A DNA stretch of 64,000 nt from Nitrosomonas eutropha (GTDB lineage Bacteria; Pseudomonadota; Gammaproteobacteria; Burkholderiales; Nitrosomonadaceae), in NCBI RefSeq assembly GCF_900116685.1, contig NZ_FPBL01000004.1, positions 62,001 to 126,000 on the forward strand, given 5' to 3'. Both the position numbers and the translations under genes were made by a program. The notes under the pieces were generated by a model that had not been told where the DNA came from, did no database searches, and was given only the letters and a program-made list of their open reading frames with translations. Positions 1 to 10,359 of this stretch are shown here, one piece after another; the first letter of the stretch is position 1; the number at the start of each line of letters is the position of its first letter.

Positions 1-2
1 CT

Positions 3-470
3 GATCGCGATAATCGCATCCTGGGTTATGAAGCAGTTTATCTGGGGACTGTTGAAATTACTGATTTTGCAGCTATCAGTACCGCAAGAATTTCTCGCTC
101 AGTACAGGAAATTCTGAAAGGAGATCGTCTGCTTCCGCTTTCATCGGCAAAAATAGACAATTACCTGCCGCATGCCCCTGATTTTTCTGTGGCCGGTCGA
201 ATCATTTCAGTCTATGGTGGAGTGAATGAAATTGGCGAGAATATGATTGTCACGCTTAATCTGGGGGGCAACAGCGGTATTGAGCCGGGGCATGTATTGG
301 CTGTTTATCACGAGAATAACATTCGGTCGCATGAGGGAAAGCAGATTAATCTACCTGATGAGCGGGTGGGTTTGGCACTGGTTTTCCGTGTATTTGACAC
401 GGTTTCCTATGCACTGATTATGCAGAGTACCCGGTCAATCAAGGTGGCAGATGTCGTAAAAACGCCCTGA
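3..470 (+). CDS. C-terminal part of LysM-type peptidoglycan-binding protein (5' end outside window)
   Basis: An open frame enters from the left edge (first full codon at 3) and ends at the TGA at 468-470, giving 155 visible residues. No LysM repeat lies in the visible part; the call rests on position directly upstream of dprA, where betaproteobacteria usually keep a LysM-domain envelope protein, and on the beta-rich tail with a segment reading GNSGIEPGHVLAVY, typical of the C-terminal domain of those proteins. A GTG at 189 is in frame but is internal. The protein would act in the periplasm at the cell wall. The function is therefore an inference from context and weak sequence memory. Confidence 0.7.
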   Translation, partial: DRDNRILGYEAVYLGTVEITDFAAISTARISRSVQEILKGDRLLPLSSAKIDNYLPHAPDFSVAGRIISVYGGVNEIGENMIVTLNLGGNSGIEPGHVLAVYHENNIRSHEGKQINLPDERVGLALVFRVFDTVSYALIMQSTRSIKVADVVKTP

Positions 471-566
471 CAAGGCGGTGTAAAGTTACTATACTCGCCC
501 GCGTGTTAATTTTTGCAATACAGCTTTTCAGTTACTTAAAGTTGTTATCGGGGTGAGCTTTTTTCT

Positions 567-1688
567 ATGCAGATTGACCGGGATATTGAATCTTGGCTGC
601 GCCTTGGCCTGACAGAGGGTGTGGGGAGTGGAAACTTGCGCCGATTGCTGGTCGCTTTTGGCGATCCGGCTGAGGTACTTGCTGCAAACCAGCAGGCGCT
701 TGAAGGTATCGTAAAAAAAACAGTTGCCACCAGTATTTTTCAGCGCAAAGTGGATGAGGATAAATTTGCCAGAACTATTGAATGGCTGCAAAATCCGCTT
801 AATTCATTGATTACGTTGGCAGATCCAGATTATCCGGAACTTCTGCTCAATATCCCTGATCCCCCTCCAATCCTGTATTTTAAAGGCCAGCGGAAATTTT
901 TGGCGCGACCGGCCCTGGCAATTGTCGGCAGTCGCAATGCAACGCCGCAGGGATTTGCAAATGCCGATGCCTTTGCCGAGGCTGCCAGTAACGCAGGATT
1001 CTGTGTGGTCAGTGGTCTGGCGCAAGGTATTGATACAGCGGCCCATCAGGGCGGGTTGCGCGGCGCGTCTTCCAGCATGGCTATTGTTGGCACCGGACTT
1101 GATCTGGTCTATCCCTCCAGGAATCGTGAACTTGCCCATAAGTTGGCAGATGAGGGTGCTTTGATTTCCGAGTTTCCCTTGGGGGTGCCCGCCATGAGCA
1201 AAAATTTTCCGCGCAGAAATCGTATCATCAGCGGTATGTGTCATGCATGTCTGGTGGTGGAAGCTACGTTGTATAGCGGATCACTCATTACTGCCAGGCT
1301 GGCGCTAGAGCAAGGGCGTGATGTAATGGCAATACCCGGTTCCATTCATTCTCCTCTGTCAAAAGGCTGTCATGCATTGATTAAACAGGGCGCAAAACTG
1401 GTTGAGAATATTCAGGATATTCTGGATGAGTTGAATCATCAGCCGGTACAGCAAATCGAATCCACTCGGGCTGATCATAATGAAACGGGTGGATCGGCAA
1501 GTACAAATGGTGATTGCATTGATGATGCCGGGCTACTAATATATTTTGACTATGATGCCATCGATATTGATACGCTTTGTACACGCAGTGGCTTGACGGT
1601 TGAGATGGTATCCGCCATGCTGTTGACCTTGGAATTGGAAGGCAGGATTGGTAGTCTTCCCGGGGGAAAATACCAACGTGTTCGCTGA
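567..1688 (+). CDS. dprA: DNA-processing protein DprA (Smf)
   Basis: A 373-residue protein. DprA binds incoming single-stranded DNA during natural transformation and loads RecA. The Rossmann-like core carries the family signatures GSRNATPQG (residues 121-129) and VVSGLAQGID (147-156). An N-terminal helical SAM-like part precedes it, and the last about 60 residues fit the winged-helix DprA C-terminal domain. Length is normal. The ATG at 567 follows a GGGGTGA ribosome-binding site. It sits between a LysM-type protein gene and smg, the usual betaproteobacterial order. Family membership is very secure; whether this organism is naturally competent cannot be judged here. Confidence 0.96.
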   Translation: MQIDRDIESWLRLGLTEGVGSGNLRRLLVAFGDPAEVLAANQQALEGIVKKTVATSIFQRKVDEDKFARTIEWLQNPLNSLITLADPDYPELLLNIPDPPPILYFKGQRKFLARPALAIVGSRNATPQGFANADAFAEAASNAGFCVVSGLAQGIDTAAHQGGLRGASSSMAIVGTGLDLVYPSRNRELAHKLADEGALISEFPLGVPAMSKNFPRRNRIISGMCHACLVVEATLYSGSLITARLALEQGRDVMAIPGSIHSPLSKGCHALIKQGAKLVENIQDILDELNHQPVQQIESTRADHNETGGSASTNGDCIDDAGLLIYFDYDAIDIDTLCTRSGLTVEMVSAMLLTLELEGRIGSLPGGKYQRVR

Positions 1689-1768
1689 TTCATCGAGTAT
1701 TTGGTGGTATTCGTTACCCTGTTTCAAGTGTCTTATAGTGGTTTTAATTTGAGGCTGCAGGGTGGGCT

Positions 1769-2227
1769 ATGTTCGATATTCTTGTTTACTTGTTTGAAAA
1801 TTACTTCGATACCGGAAACTATCCGGATCCTGCTACGTTGACCCGGAAATTAACCATGGCTGGCTTTGATGATGAAGAAATTACGCTGGCACTTGACTGG
1901 TTATCCGAATTTTCTCATCACGATGCGGAAGGTTATCTGGCTGGGTTGGCTGAAAGTAATTCAATGCGCCATTTTACAAAAGAAGAAATGGAGATTATTG
2001 ATACGGAAGGACGCGGATTTATTTTTTTTCTTGAACAGGCTGGTGTCATTAATCCGTTGCAACGTGAATTGTTAATCGACCGGGTCATCCGTATGGATGG
2101 TGATACCTCCAGCGTGGAAAAGATAAAATTGGTGGTGCTGTTTGATCTCTGGATTCAGAATCAGTTGGCTGACAGCAATACCATCGAAAAATTATTTGTA
2201 GTCAGTGATTCCCACCAGCGGCACTGA
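1769..2227 (+). CDS. smg: Smg family protein (DUF494)
   Basis: A 152-residue acidic, helix-rich protein beginning MFDILVYLFENYFD, the characteristic opening of the Smg/DUF494 family. The molecular function of the family is not established. It is routinely found between dprA/smf and a topoisomerase gene, exactly as here, which supports the assignment. The ATG at 1769 is preceded by AGGGTGGG. There are no membrane segments or catalytic motifs that I can recognise. The gene probably belongs to a dprA-smg-topB transcription unit on the plus strand. Confidence 0.93.
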   Translation: MFDILVYLFENYFDTGNYPDPATLTRKLTMAGFDDEEITLALDWLSEFSHHDAEGYLAGLAESNSMRHFTKEEMEIIDTEGRGFIFFLEQAGVINPLQRELLIDRVIRMDGDTSSVEKIKLVVLFDLWIQNQLADSNTIEKLFVVSDSHQRH

Positions 2228-2354
2228 TGTTTTGCAGGCACTCTTTTCATCAAACCCGTTTATGACCAGCAGCCAGGAAATCGGATAATTTGATCGACTG
2301 ACGTAGCTCGTGTGTCAGTTGTTCATTGTGTCTGTAGCAGTTTATAAGTACCTT

Positions 2355-4853
2355 ATGAGTAAAAAACTAATTATCGCTGAGAAGCCTTCTGTTGCTAATG
2401 ATATAGCGCGTGTCCTGGGCGGATTTACCAAGCAGGGTGACTATTTCGAGAGTGATGAATATGTCTTGTCCTCTGCAATCGGGCATTTGCTGGAACTGAT
2501 TGTTCCGGAAGAATATGAAGTCAAGCGAGGAAAATGGAGTTTTGATCATTTACCCGTTATTCCTCCACGCTTTGATCTTGCTCCGATCGAGAAAACTATG
2601 GATCGCCTCAAACTGTTGAGCAGGCTGATCAAGCGCAAAGATGTTGATATGCTAATTAATGCCTGCGATGCAGGGCGTGAAGGTGAGCTGATCTTTCGTT
2701 ATATCGTGCGTCATACCGGCAGCAAAAAACCGATTAAACGTTTGTGGCTGCAATCTATGACACCGGTGGCCATACGGGAAGCTTTTACAAATCTACTGGA
2801 AGATAGCGAAGTGCAGCCTCTGGCAGATGCAGCCGTCAGCCGTTCTGAAGCGGATTGGCTGGTGGGTATTAATGGCACACGTGTCATGACTGCATTCAAC
2901 TCGCAAGAAGGCGGATTTCATAAAACGACAGTCGGGCGTGTACAAACGCCTACACTTGCCATACTGGTTGAACGGGAAGAGGCGATCAAGAAGTTTGTGG
3001 CCAGGGACTATTGGGAGATTCATGCTGTTTTTCAGGCAGAAAGTGGCTCCTATAAAGCGAAGTGGTTTGATGAAAGCTTCAGCAAGCGTAAGGATGAATC
3101 TGAATCCAGAGCGGATCGGATTTGGGATCATGCCAGGGCTGAAGCGATTCGGGATAAATGCCATGGGCGAACCGGGATTGTTTCCGAAGAAAGCAAACCG
3201 GCCAGGGAAAACTGTCCTTTACTATATGATCTGACCAGTCTGCAACGGGAGGCCAATAGTCGTTTTGGTTTTTCTGCTAAAACGACGCTAGGACTTGCTC
3301 AGGCCTTGTACGAGAAACATAAGGTGCTGACTTATCCTCGTACTGATTCGCGTGCACTCCCTGAAGATTATCCGGAAACAGTCAGGGATACGCTGCAGGC
3401 GCTAAAAGAATCACATTATGATCAGTTTGCCAGTCAGATTTTAAAATCTGACTGGGTGAAACCGAATAAACGGATTTTCAATAATGCAAAGGTTTCAGAT
3501 CACTTTGCGATTATCCCTACAGCGCTTGTTCCAAAGAAGCTCAATGAAGCGGAAGAGAAGCTCTACGATCTGGTAACCAAACGGTTTTTGGCAATTTTCT
3601 ATCCGGCGGCCGAGTTTTTGATCACCACCCGCATTACAAGGGTGGAAGATGAACCTTTTAAAACGGAAGGCAAGGTTTTGGTGCATGCTGGCTGGCAGAC
3701 TGTTTATGGCAAGGTGGAATCTGTCCGGGGGCAGGAAGAAGAGTCAGTGCTGGTGGCAGTGACACCGGGCGAAGCAGTTCTGGCCCAGGAAGTGACTGCG
3801 GTTGCCAATCAAACGCGTCCCCCTGCCAGATATAACGAATCCACGTTGTTATCCGCGATGGAGGGTGCCGGAAAACTGGTGGAAGATGAAGAATTGCGTG
3901 CAGCCATGAGTGCTAAAGGGTTGGGTACACCCGCTACACGTGCAGCCATCATAGAAGGCTTGATTCATGAAAATTATGTTGAGCGTGCAGGAAGGGAGTT
4001 GCAACCGACAGCCAAGGCATTCTCGCTAGTGACTTTGTTGCGGGGAATCAAGGTTCCCGAGCTGATTTCACCCGAGTTGACCGGAGACTGGGAATTCAAG
4101 TTACGTCAAATTGAGCAGGGCCAGCTTAAGCGTGATGTCTTCATGGAGAAGATTGCCACGATGACCCATCATATCGTCGAGCAAGCTAAAAATCATCGGG
4201 GTAAGACTATCAGCGGAGATTTTGCAACTCTCCAGGTGCCTTGTCCTAAATGCAGTGGCGTAATAAAGGAAACCTATAAAAAATTTCAATGTCAGCAATG
4301 TGATTTTGCGTTGTGGAAGATTTTGGCAGGACGGCAGTTCGAGGTAAATGAAATGGAAACTCTGATTTCCACCCGCGAGGTTGGTCCTTTGTCAGGTTTT
4401 CGAAGCAAGATGGGGCGTGCATTCAACGCTCTTGTCAGGTTGACGGATGATCATGAAATGAAGTTTGATTTTGGCAATGAAGCCACTCAAACAGAAGAGG
4501 AGGTCGATTTTTCGGCGCAACACACGCTTGGAAAATGTCCTCAGTGTGGCCATTCTGTATATGAACACAAGTTATTTTATGTTTGTGAGAAGGCGGTAGG
4601 TACAAGCTCCTCCTGCAGTTTCAGAACTGGAAAAATTATTCTGAATCGTGCTATCGATACGGAACAGGTAATCAAACTGCTTCAGACGGGTAGAACCGAT
4701 TTGTTGACAGGATTTATTTCCAAGAAAGGGCGGCCTTTTTCTGCTTACTTGGTTGTAGGACCGGAAGGCAAGATCGGATTTGAGTTTGAGCAGAAAAAAA
4801 TAAAGAGCAAGCGTGCTGACGCTGTTCCGGAAACCGGCAAAGCAGTTTCTTGA
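2355..4853 (+). CDS. topB: DNA topoisomerase III (type IA)
   Basis: A type IA topoisomerase of 832 residues from the ATG at 2355. The frame is open further upstream to 2310, but only from 2355 does the protein start with the family N-terminus MSKKLIIAEKPSVA. The TOPRIM domain shows EKPS near the start and DAGREGELIF at about residue 104. The catalytic tyrosine is Tyr327 in LTYPRTDSR. The C-terminal third has two cysteine clusters (CPKC...CQQC and CPQC...C), typical zinc-binding modules of long TopB/TopA proteins. It relaxes negative supercoils and decatenates DNA. It lies downstream of smg, where many relatives carry topA; the EKPS N-terminus favours TopB. Confidence 0.92.
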   Translation: MSKKLIIAEKPSVANDIARVLGGFTKQGDYFESDEYVLSSAIGHLLELIVPEEYEVKRGKWSFDHLPVIPPRFDLAPIEKTMDRLKLLSRLIKRKDVDMLINACDAGREGELIFRYIVRHTGSKKPIKRLWLQSMTPVAIREAFTNLLEDSEVQPLADAAVSRSEADWLVGINGTRVMTAFNSQEGGFHKTTVGRVQTPTLAILVEREEAIKKFVARDYWEIHAVFQAESGSYKAKWFDESFSKRKDESESRADRIWDHARAEAIRDKCHGRTGIVSEESKPARENCPLLYDLTSLQREANSRFGFSAKTTLGLAQALYEKHKVLTYPRTDSRALPEDYPETVRDTLQALKESHYDQFASQILKSDWVKPNKRIFNNAKVSDHFAIIPTALVPKKLNEAEEKLYDLVTKRFLAIFYPAAEFLITTRITRVEDEPFKTEGKVLVHAGWQTVYGKVESVRGQEEESVLVAVTPGEAVLAQEVTAVANQTRPPARYNESTLLSAMEGAGKLVEDEELRAAMSAKGLGTPATRAAIIEGLIHENYVERAGRELQPTAKAFSLVTLLRGIKVPELISPELTGDWEFKLRQIEQGQLKRDVFMEKIATMTHHIVEQAKNHRGKTISGDFATLQVPCPKCSGVIKETYKKFQCQQCDFALWKILAGRQFEVNEMETLISTREVGPLSGFRSKMGRAFNALVRLTDDHEMKFDFGNEATQTEEEVDFSAQHTLGKCPQCGHSVYEHKLFYVCEKAVGTSSSCSFRTGKIILNRAIDTEQVIKLLQTGRTDLLTGFISKKGRPFSAYLVVGPEGKIGFEFEQKKIKSKRADAVPETGKAVS

Positions 4854-4906
4854 TCTGACCGGTAGATATCTTTCATTTTTTGTGTGTTTCCGGAACAGGC
4901 GTCAGG

Positions 4907-5158
4907 TTAGCCATATATATAAATAATATAGCGAACGATACCTGAAATAGCAGTGATAAGGATGGACAGGCTGCCTACCAGCGCAAGTCCTTCGACCACG
5001 AAGAAAGATAGTGCGTGTCCCAGGCTCCTGTATTCCATTTCTCCGGATTCATTACGGTGCCGGTCTTTGCGAATTTTAACCCAATAGAGAACCATGAAGG
5101 CAATCGGAAGGGCCAGTATCGAATAAAGCAAGTTGGCTATTGGTGCGGTATCTTCCAT
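4907..5158 (-). CDS. Small hypothetical membrane protein
   Basis: An 83-residue protein with two clear hydrophobic segments, about residues 8-26 (LLYSILALPIAFMVLYWV) and 52-80, separated by a charged loop (KIRKDRHRNESGEMEY). It therefore looks like a two-helix inner-membrane protein. The ATG at 5158 is preceded on its strand by CGAGGTTAACTG, with GAGG as a plausible ribosome-binding site. It is convergent with topB. I do not recognise a family. The membrane pattern and start signal make it more likely real than chance, but no function can be given. Confidence 0.65.
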   Translation of the reverse strand: MEDTAPIANLLYSILALPIAFMVLYWVKIRKDRHRNESGEMEYRSLGHALSFFVVEGLALVGSLSILITAISGIVRYIIYIYG

Positions 5159-5651
5159 CAGTTAACCTCGTTGAATATGAATAAAGTTATTATAAGAAAA
5201 GGGTTGTATTGTATTTGATCTGAGGTGGCTTTAGTAGGGTCGGTTGCGTTAATGTTTCGGTGACAGATGTGAATTGTTAATTTATAGGTAAGTCATTCAA
5301 TAAGGATCTGTTCAAGATCTTGATCAAGGGATACAGTGCAAGGCAAAATTAAACAAGAAAGCAGAGCATACTTGTGAAGTATATGAGAATTTTTAGTTCA
5401 ATTTCAACGCCGTAATGCGCCCTTCAGTGAGATATTGAACAGATTCTAGGGGTTGTCGGTACAAAAAATATCCGGAGCCTAAGCGGGTAGAATTCGGCTA
5501 AATAATCTAAAAACAGAATTACCACTTTAATGTACATTTGCCTAATTTGAAAATGATTCACGAAGCTGAATCAACTATTGTTGAACGAATGAAAAGAAAT
5601 TATTGTGTCTTGATTGGTTCTTGCCTTTTGCTGGTAGAAGGTCGCTAGCTT
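5159..5651. other. 493-bp intergenic region before aroA
   Basis: No convincing coding frame. The stretch is AT-rich and contains the MITE-like element described separately (5304-5446). The remaining flanks presumably carry the divergent promoters for the small membrane protein on the left and for aroA on the right. No canonical -35/-10 pair could be fixed with confidence. Confidence 0.5.
5304..5446. repeat. MITE-like element with imperfect terminal inverted repeats
   Basis: The 143-bp segment begins GGATCTGTTCAAGATC and ends with a sequence whose reverse complement is GAATCTGTTCAATATC, giving 14 of 16 matching terminal bases in inverted orientation. There is no transposase. The shared ATCTGTTCAA core recalls the ends of IS5-group elements, and the IS5-family remnant at 29.3-29.8 kb has related CTGTTT ends. 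No clear target duplication is visible. It is called MITE-like from structure alone; copy number in the genome is unknown. Confidence 0.5.
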
Positions 5652-6953
5652 ATGGAATGGCTTGATCTTCCTCTGGTTCGTTGTGCAACAGGTAAGGTGC
5701 GTTTGCCGGGTTCGAAAAGTATTTCTAATCGTGTTCTTCTGTTGTCTGCACTTGCTGAAGGTACTACCGTAATTAGCAATCTGCTCGAATCTGATGATAC
5801 TGAGCGGATGTTGGATTCTCTAAAGATGCTCGGGATAGCTGTTACTCGCACTGATGAAGGTCGTTATCTGATAACGGGGTGCAGTGGAGGATTTACCGTA
5901 AAAGAAGCTGAACTGTTTCTGGGCAATGCCGGAACAGCCTTTCGTCCGTTAACTGCGGTACTGTCATTGATGCATGGTCATTATTATCTCTCTGGTGTGC
6001 CACGTATGCATGAGCGGCCGATTGGCGATTTGGTGGATGCGTTACGTCAAGTTGGGGCTGTAATTACCTACCTTGAGCGAGAGCATTTTCCTCCATTGGA
6101 GATCCATCCGGCTGCAATCCACCCAGCTGATATTCTTATCAATGGAAATATTTCCAGTCAGTTTCTCAGCGGATTGCTGATGGCGCTGCCTCTGGCTGGT
6201 GAGCCAGCAACCATCATTGTTAACGGTACACTTATCTCGCAACCCTACGTAACGCTCACCATTGCGCAAATGGCCCATTTTGGCGTACGGGTTGAACAGG
6301 AATCCTGGCTGCGTTTTATCGTGCCGGGGAATCAGATTTATCGCAGCCCGGGAAAGATCGCTGTTGAAGGGGATGCCTCGTCTGCCTCCTATTTTCTTGC
6401 TGCTGGAGCTATAGCAGGTGGATCGGTGCGTGTTGATGGCGTGGGGCGCGATAGTTGTCAGGGAGATATTCGTTTTGTTGAAGCGTTAGAAGCGATGGGA
6501 GCTTGTATCAAAATAGGGAGTGACTGGATAGAATCCAGTGCCCCAGGTTGTGGGCCTGGCGGTAAGGTTTTAAAGGCGATTGATTTTGATTGTAACCATA
6601 TCCCTGACGCTGCCATGACACTGGCTACAACCGCATTGTTTGCGCAAGGGACAACTACGCTCAGGAATATAGCAAGTTGGCGAGTCAAGGAAACAGACCG
6701 GATCGCTGCGATGTCAACAGAGCTTCGCAAGCTGGGTGCTCAAGTGGAATCTGGCGATGATTTTCTGCGGATCACGCCACCGGGCGGTTCTTTGGCGGCT
6801 AATGCAGTGATCGATACCTACGACGATCATCGGATGGCGATGTGCTTTTCCCTGATATCCCTGGGCGCACCAGTGCGCATCAATGACCCGCATTGTGTGG
6901 CTAAAACTTTCCCGGATTATTTTGAAAAATTCGCAGCAATTACACACCAATAA
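5652..6953 (+). CDS. aroA: 3-phosphoshikimate 1-carboxyvinyltransferase (EPSP synthase)
   Basis: A 433-residue EPSP synthase, joining shikimate-3-phosphate and phosphoenolpyruvate in aromatic amino-acid synthesis. Signatures: [10 protein letters not shown] (18-27), [10 protein letters not shown] (91-100, the PEP-binding loop with the class I glycine/alanine context), DDHRMAM near the C-terminus and the ending VAKTFPDYF. Length is normal. It is the first gene of the aroA-cmk-rpsA-ihfB-lapA-pyrF cluster. An AGAAGG sequence lies upstream of the ATG at rather long spacing. Confidence 0.97.
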   Translation: MEWLDLPLVRCATGKVRLPGSKSISNRVLLLSALAEGTTVISNLLESDDTERMLDSLKMLGIAVTRTDEGRYLITGCSGGFTVKEAELFLGNAGTAFRPLTAVLSLMHGHYYLSGVPRMHERPIGDLVDALRQVGAVITYLEREHFPPLEIHPAAIHPADILINGNISSQFLSGLLMALPLAGEPATIIVNGTLISQPYVTLTIAQMAHFGVRVEQESWLRFIVPGNQIYRSPGKIAVEGDASSASYFLAAGAIAGGSVRVDGVGRDSCQGDIRFVEALEAMGACIKIGSDWIESSAPGCGPGGKVLKAIDFDCNHIPDAAMTLATTALFAQGTTTLRNIASWRVKETDRIAAMSTELRKLGAQVESGDDFLRITPPGGSLAANAVIDTYDDHRMAMCFSLISLGAPVRINDPHCVAKTFPDYFEKFAAITHQ

Positions 6954-7032
6954 TTTCCAGCAGTGTATTGAACCCGAATTTTACAAGCAACAATTTAAAT
7001 GCCGGAAGTATCTTGCTTGGATCGAGTGAATC

Positions 7033-7707
7033 ATGAAAAATCAATATGTTCCGGTAATTACACTGGATGGTCCTTCCGCATCAGGGAAAGGTACAATCGC
7101 CCGTCTTGTATCACAGGCGCTCGGGTTTCATTACCTTGATAGTGGTGCACTTTATCGTCTGGTGGCGCTGGCTGCTATGAAGCGCAATGTAGATGCCGGT
7201 GATGAGCAAAGAGTGGTTGGTATTGCCCGGTGTCTGGATGTGTCTTTCATAGATTCATCAATTCGGCTGGACGGGGAAGATGTAAGTGATGAAGTCCGCG
7301 CAGAAGCATGCGGAGAGTATGCTTCTAAAATCGCACAATATTCTGCGCTCAGAGTAGAGCTGCTGGGGCGCCAACGGGATTTCCGCAAACTACCGGGTCT
7401 GGTGGCTGACGGACGCGACATGGGATCGGTCATTTTTCCTGACGCCACTTTGAAAATTTATCTTACTGCCAATGAAGAAGAGCGCGCGCGTCGGCGCCAT
7501 AAGCAGTTGATGGAGAAGGGAATAAATGCTAACATCGCGAATCTTGTCCTGGCTCTTCACGAGCGTGATGGGCGTGACAGCAAGCGTGCTGCGTCGCCAC
7601 TGCAACAGTGTGAGGATACACGTTTGCTGGATACAACTGGCCTCAATATAGATCAGGTTGTCGGCAAGGTATTGGGTATGTATGCTGACTCCGGTAGTGT
7701 TGAGTGA
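7033..7707 (+). CDS. cmk: Cytidylate kinase
   Basis: A 224-residue CMP/dCMP kinase with the P-loop DGPSASGKG (12-20) directly after the N-terminal strand, and the nucleotide-binding segment LVADGRDMGSVIFPDA. It phosphorylates CMP and dCMP to the diphosphates. It lies 79 bp after aroA and just before rpsA, the universal cmk-rpsA order of proteobacteria. Length is normal and nothing is unusual. Confidence 0.97.
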   Translation: MKNQYVPVITLDGPSASGKGTIARLVSQALGFHYLDSGALYRLVALAAMKRNVDAGDEQRVVGIARCLDVSFIDSSIRLDGEDVSDEVRAEACGEYASKIAQYSALRVELLGRQRDFRKLPGLVADGRDMGSVIFPDATLKIYLTANEEERARRRHKQLMEKGINANIANLVLALHERDGRDSKRAASPLQQCEDTRLLDTTGLNIDQVVGKVLGMYADSGSVE

Positions 7708-7809
7708 CTTTGGAATTTAAGTTTTTCTGTTGTTATTTTTTTATTAACCAACCAACCTGTCCCCTTTTGTTTTTTAGAGGGGAATTGTTTACGATCGGGT
7801 ATTTTTTAA

Positions 7810-9522
7810 ATGACTATTGCAACCAGTGTAGCGGATTCTACAGAAAGCTTTGCCGAACTTTTCAATGAGAGCCTTTCGCATAAGGAAATGCGTGTGGGTG
7901 AAGTGATTACTGCTGAAATTATTCGTGTTGATTACAACTTTGTTGTGGTTAATGCAGGGCTTAAATCCGAGAGCTATATCCCGATTGAAGAATTCAAGAA
8001 TGACAGGGGTGAGGTTGAGGCTCATGAGGGCGACTTTATCAGTGTTGCTATTGAAGCGCTTGAAAATGGTTATGGTGAAAGCCGATTGTCGAGAGACAAG
8101 GCAAAACGCCTGAATGCCTGGTATGAGCTGGAAGATGCAATGGAAAAAGGCACGATTGTTACCGGTATGGTTAACGGAAAAGTAAAAGGCGGTTTGACGG
8201 CCACAATCAATGGTATTCGTGCTTTTCTGCCAGGCTCCCTGGTGGATATCCGTCCGGTTAAAGACATGACGCCTTATGAAAACAAGGAAATGGAATTCAA
8301 GGTGATCAAGCTTGATCGCAAGCGTAATAATGTGGTTGTATCCAGGCGTGCAGTGCTGGAAGAGACTCAGGGAGCCGACCGGGATGAGTTACTGGCCAGT
8401 TTGCAGGAAGGGGCGGTTGTCCAGGGAATTGTCAAGAATATTACGGACTACGGTGCATTTGTCGATCTAGGTGGTATTGATGGATTGCTGCACATTACCG
8501 ATCTTGCTTGGCGTCGTGTCAAACATCCAACTGAAGTTATCAATGTTGGTGATGAAGTTTCTGCCAAAATCCTAAAATTTGATCAGGAAAAAAATCGTGT
8601 CTCCCTGGGGTTGAAGCAACTCACGGAGGATCCGTGGATTGGTCTTTCCAGGCGCTATCCTCAGGGTACACGCATGTTCGGCAAAGTTACCAATATGACT
8701 GATTATGGTGCCTTTGTTGAAATTGAGCAGGGTATCGAGGGCTTGGTACATGTCTCGGAAATGGACTGGACCAACAAAAATGTTTATCCGTCCAAAATTG
8801 TGCAGTTGGGTGATGAAGTCGAAGTCATGATTCTTGAGATTGATGAAGATCGTCGGCGTATTTCACTGGGCATGAAGCAGTGCAAACCTAATCCTTGGGA
8901 AGAATTCTCAGTGAGTCACGAAAAAGGCAACAAAGTGACTGGTCAAATTAAATCCATTACAGATTTCGGTTTATTCATCGGATTGCCAGGGAATATTGAT
9001 GGTTTAGTACATCTGTCCGATCTTTCCTGGATTCAGCCAGGTGAAAAAGCAATCAGTGAATTTAAAAAAGGTGATGAGGTGGAAGCTGTAGTGTTGTCCA
9101 TCGATGTAGAGAAAGAGCGTATTTCTTTGGGTATCAAGCAGTTGGAAGGTGATCCCTTTAATATTTGTGTCGCTTCACATGATAAAGGCAGCCTTGTCAA
9201 GGGTACTGTAAAATCTGTGGATGCCAAGGGTGCCGTTATTGCGCTGACGGATGATGTAGAGGGTTATTTGCGCGCTTCTGAACTTTCTCGTGACAAGATC
9301 GAAGATATCCGTACTCGTGTTAACGAAGGGGATGAGCTTGAGGCCGTGATTATTAATATTGATCGCAAGAGTCGAAGTATCAGTCTGTCAGTTAAAGCCA
9401 GGATCCAAGAGGAAGAAGATAAAGCGATCAGATCGCTGGCCCCATCTCCAGCCAGTGCGGGTACTACTAATCTGGGTGCATTACTTAAAGCCAAGATCGA
9501 TAGTAAATCTTCAGAAGAATAA
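7810..9522 (+). CDS. rpsA: 30S ribosomal protein S1
   Basis: A 570-residue S1 protein with six S1 (OB-fold) repeats. The later repeats are easy to see by the recurring motifs [16 protein letters not shown] and ITDFGLFI followed by GLLH/GLVH and a conserved SLG(L/I/M)KQ ending. The first repeats bind the ribosome and the later ones bind mRNA. The E. coli protein is 557 residues. The 102-bp leader contains a short CCCCT...AGGGG inverted repeat that might take part in the autogenous control known for S1, but this is only a suggestion. Confidence 0.97.
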   Translation: MTIATSVADSTESFAELFNESLSHKEMRVGEVITAEIIRVDYNFVVVNAGLKSESYIPIEEFKNDRGEVEAHEGDFISVAIEALENGYGESRLSRDKAKRLNAWYELEDAMEKGTIVTGMVNGKVKGGLTATINGIRAFLPGSLVDIRPVKDMTPYENKEMEFKVIKLDRKRNNVVVSRRAVLEETQGADRDELLASLQEGAVVQGIVKNITDYGAFVDLGGIDGLLHITDLAWRRVKHPTEVINVGDEVSAKILKFDQEKNRVSLGLKQLTEDPWIGLSRRYPQGTRMFGKVTNMTDYGAFVEIEQGIEGLVHVSEMDWTNKNVYPSKIVQLGDEVEVMILEIDEDRRRISLGMKQCKPNPWEEFSVSHEKGNKVTGQIKSITDFGLFIGLPGNIDGLVHLSDLSWIQPGEKAISEFKKGDEVEAVVLSIDVEKERISLGIKQLEGDPFNICVASHDKGSLVKGTVKSVDAKGAVIALTDDVEGYLRASELSRDKIEDIRTRVNEGDELEAVIINIDRKSRSISLSVKARIQEEEDKAIRSLAPSPASAGTTNLGALLKAKIDSKSSEE

Positions 9523-9531
9523 AAGCTGGTT

Positions 9532-9849
9532 ATGACGAAATCCGAATTGATTTCCAGGCTGGCGGAACGCTTTCCGCAGCTGCTGGCAAAGGATGCAGAA
9601 TTAGTCGTCAAGATTATTCTGGATGCAATGGCCAAAAGCCTTGCCAGAGGGGAACGTATCGAGATTCGTGGATTTGGCAGCTTCGATCTAAATTACAGGC
9701 CTTCACGTGTTGGGCGTAACCCTAAATCAGGTGAAAAGGTTCATGTGCCGGAGAAATATGTTCCTCACTTCAAGGCAGGTAAAAAAATGCGAGAACTGAT
9801 TGATTCCAGCCATAAACAGCACGGCCTGTTTGATCAGGCTACAGGTTAG
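9532..9849 (+). CDS. ihfB: Integration host factor subunit beta
   Basis: A 105-residue DNA-bending protein of the HU/IHF family. The signature [28 protein letters not shown] is complete and includes the proline that intercalates into DNA. It begins 9 bp after the rpsA stop, so it is almost certainly co-transcribed, as in other proteobacteria. It would pair with IhfA encoded elsewhere. Length is slightly above the E. coli protein because of a C-terminal extension. Confidence 0.97.
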   Translation: MTKSELISRLAERFPQLLAKDAELVVKIILDAMAKSLARGERIEIRGFGSFDLNYRPSRVGRNPKSGEKVHVPEKYVPHFKAGKKMRELIDSSHKQHGLFDQATG

Positions 9850-9957
9850 AAATCCGTGTATCTTGAAAATAACGCTGCATCAGCAGGAAGCGTGTTTCAT
9901 TTTTTTTCGATTTTTATTGCATAAATCTACAATATGCCCTGGAATCGTGAATTACTG

Positions 9958-9977
9958 ATCACGCTTTCCTGCGTGAT
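9958..9977. terminator. Inverted repeat between ihfB and lapA
   Basis: A perfect 7-bp stem, ATCACGC...GCGTGAT, with a 6-base loop, about 110 bp after ihfB. A weaker hairpin (CTGC-ATCA-GCAG) followed by a long T-run lies nearer to ihfB, at about 9880-9908, and is the better intrinsic terminator candidate for the rpsA-ihfB message. Confidence 0.35.
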
Positions 9978-10136
9978 TGCTTGGAACAGGTAGGTTTTCC
10001 GGGTATGTTGCAATCAGATAAATAAGTGAGAGCGGGTTTAGGTTTATTATCTGGAAAATCTAATTGGAGTTGCTATCAGGTTATCCTGATGGTCTCATCT
10101 CCCTTTATTTTACTTTTCTGAGTTGAATCAGAAGAA

Positions 10137-10346
10137 ATGCGCATATTTATGACCCTTGTACGCCTGATTGTCTTTTTGTTTCTACTCAGTGTTGCTGTCA
10201 AGAATTCTGAGATGGTGACAATACACTATTATCTTGGAATGGAATGGGAAGTCCCTGTAGTAGTCGTGCTTTTCCTTTGTTTCACAGTAGGCGCCCTGTT
10301 CGGATACCTATCCTGCCTCATTAAAAAAATCCGTAAAACCCCCTGA
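10137..10346 (+). CDS. lapA: LapA family (DUF1049) small membrane protein
   Basis: A 69-residue protein with two hydrophobic helices (about 4-20 and 38-60) and a lysine-rich tail (KKIRKTP), fitting the DUF1049/LapA family, which works with LapB in lipopolysaccharide assembly control. The segment MVTIHYYLGMEWEVPVVVVL is characteristic. It lies between ihfB and pyrF, in the usual place; lapB, normally next, is not here because pyrF follows directly 13 bp later. Confidence 0.88.
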   Translation: MRIFMTLVRLIVFLFLLSVAVKNSEMVTIHYYLGMEWEVPVVVVLFLCFTVGALFGYLSCLIKKIRKTP

Positions 10347-10359
10347 TATTACTGGCTAT

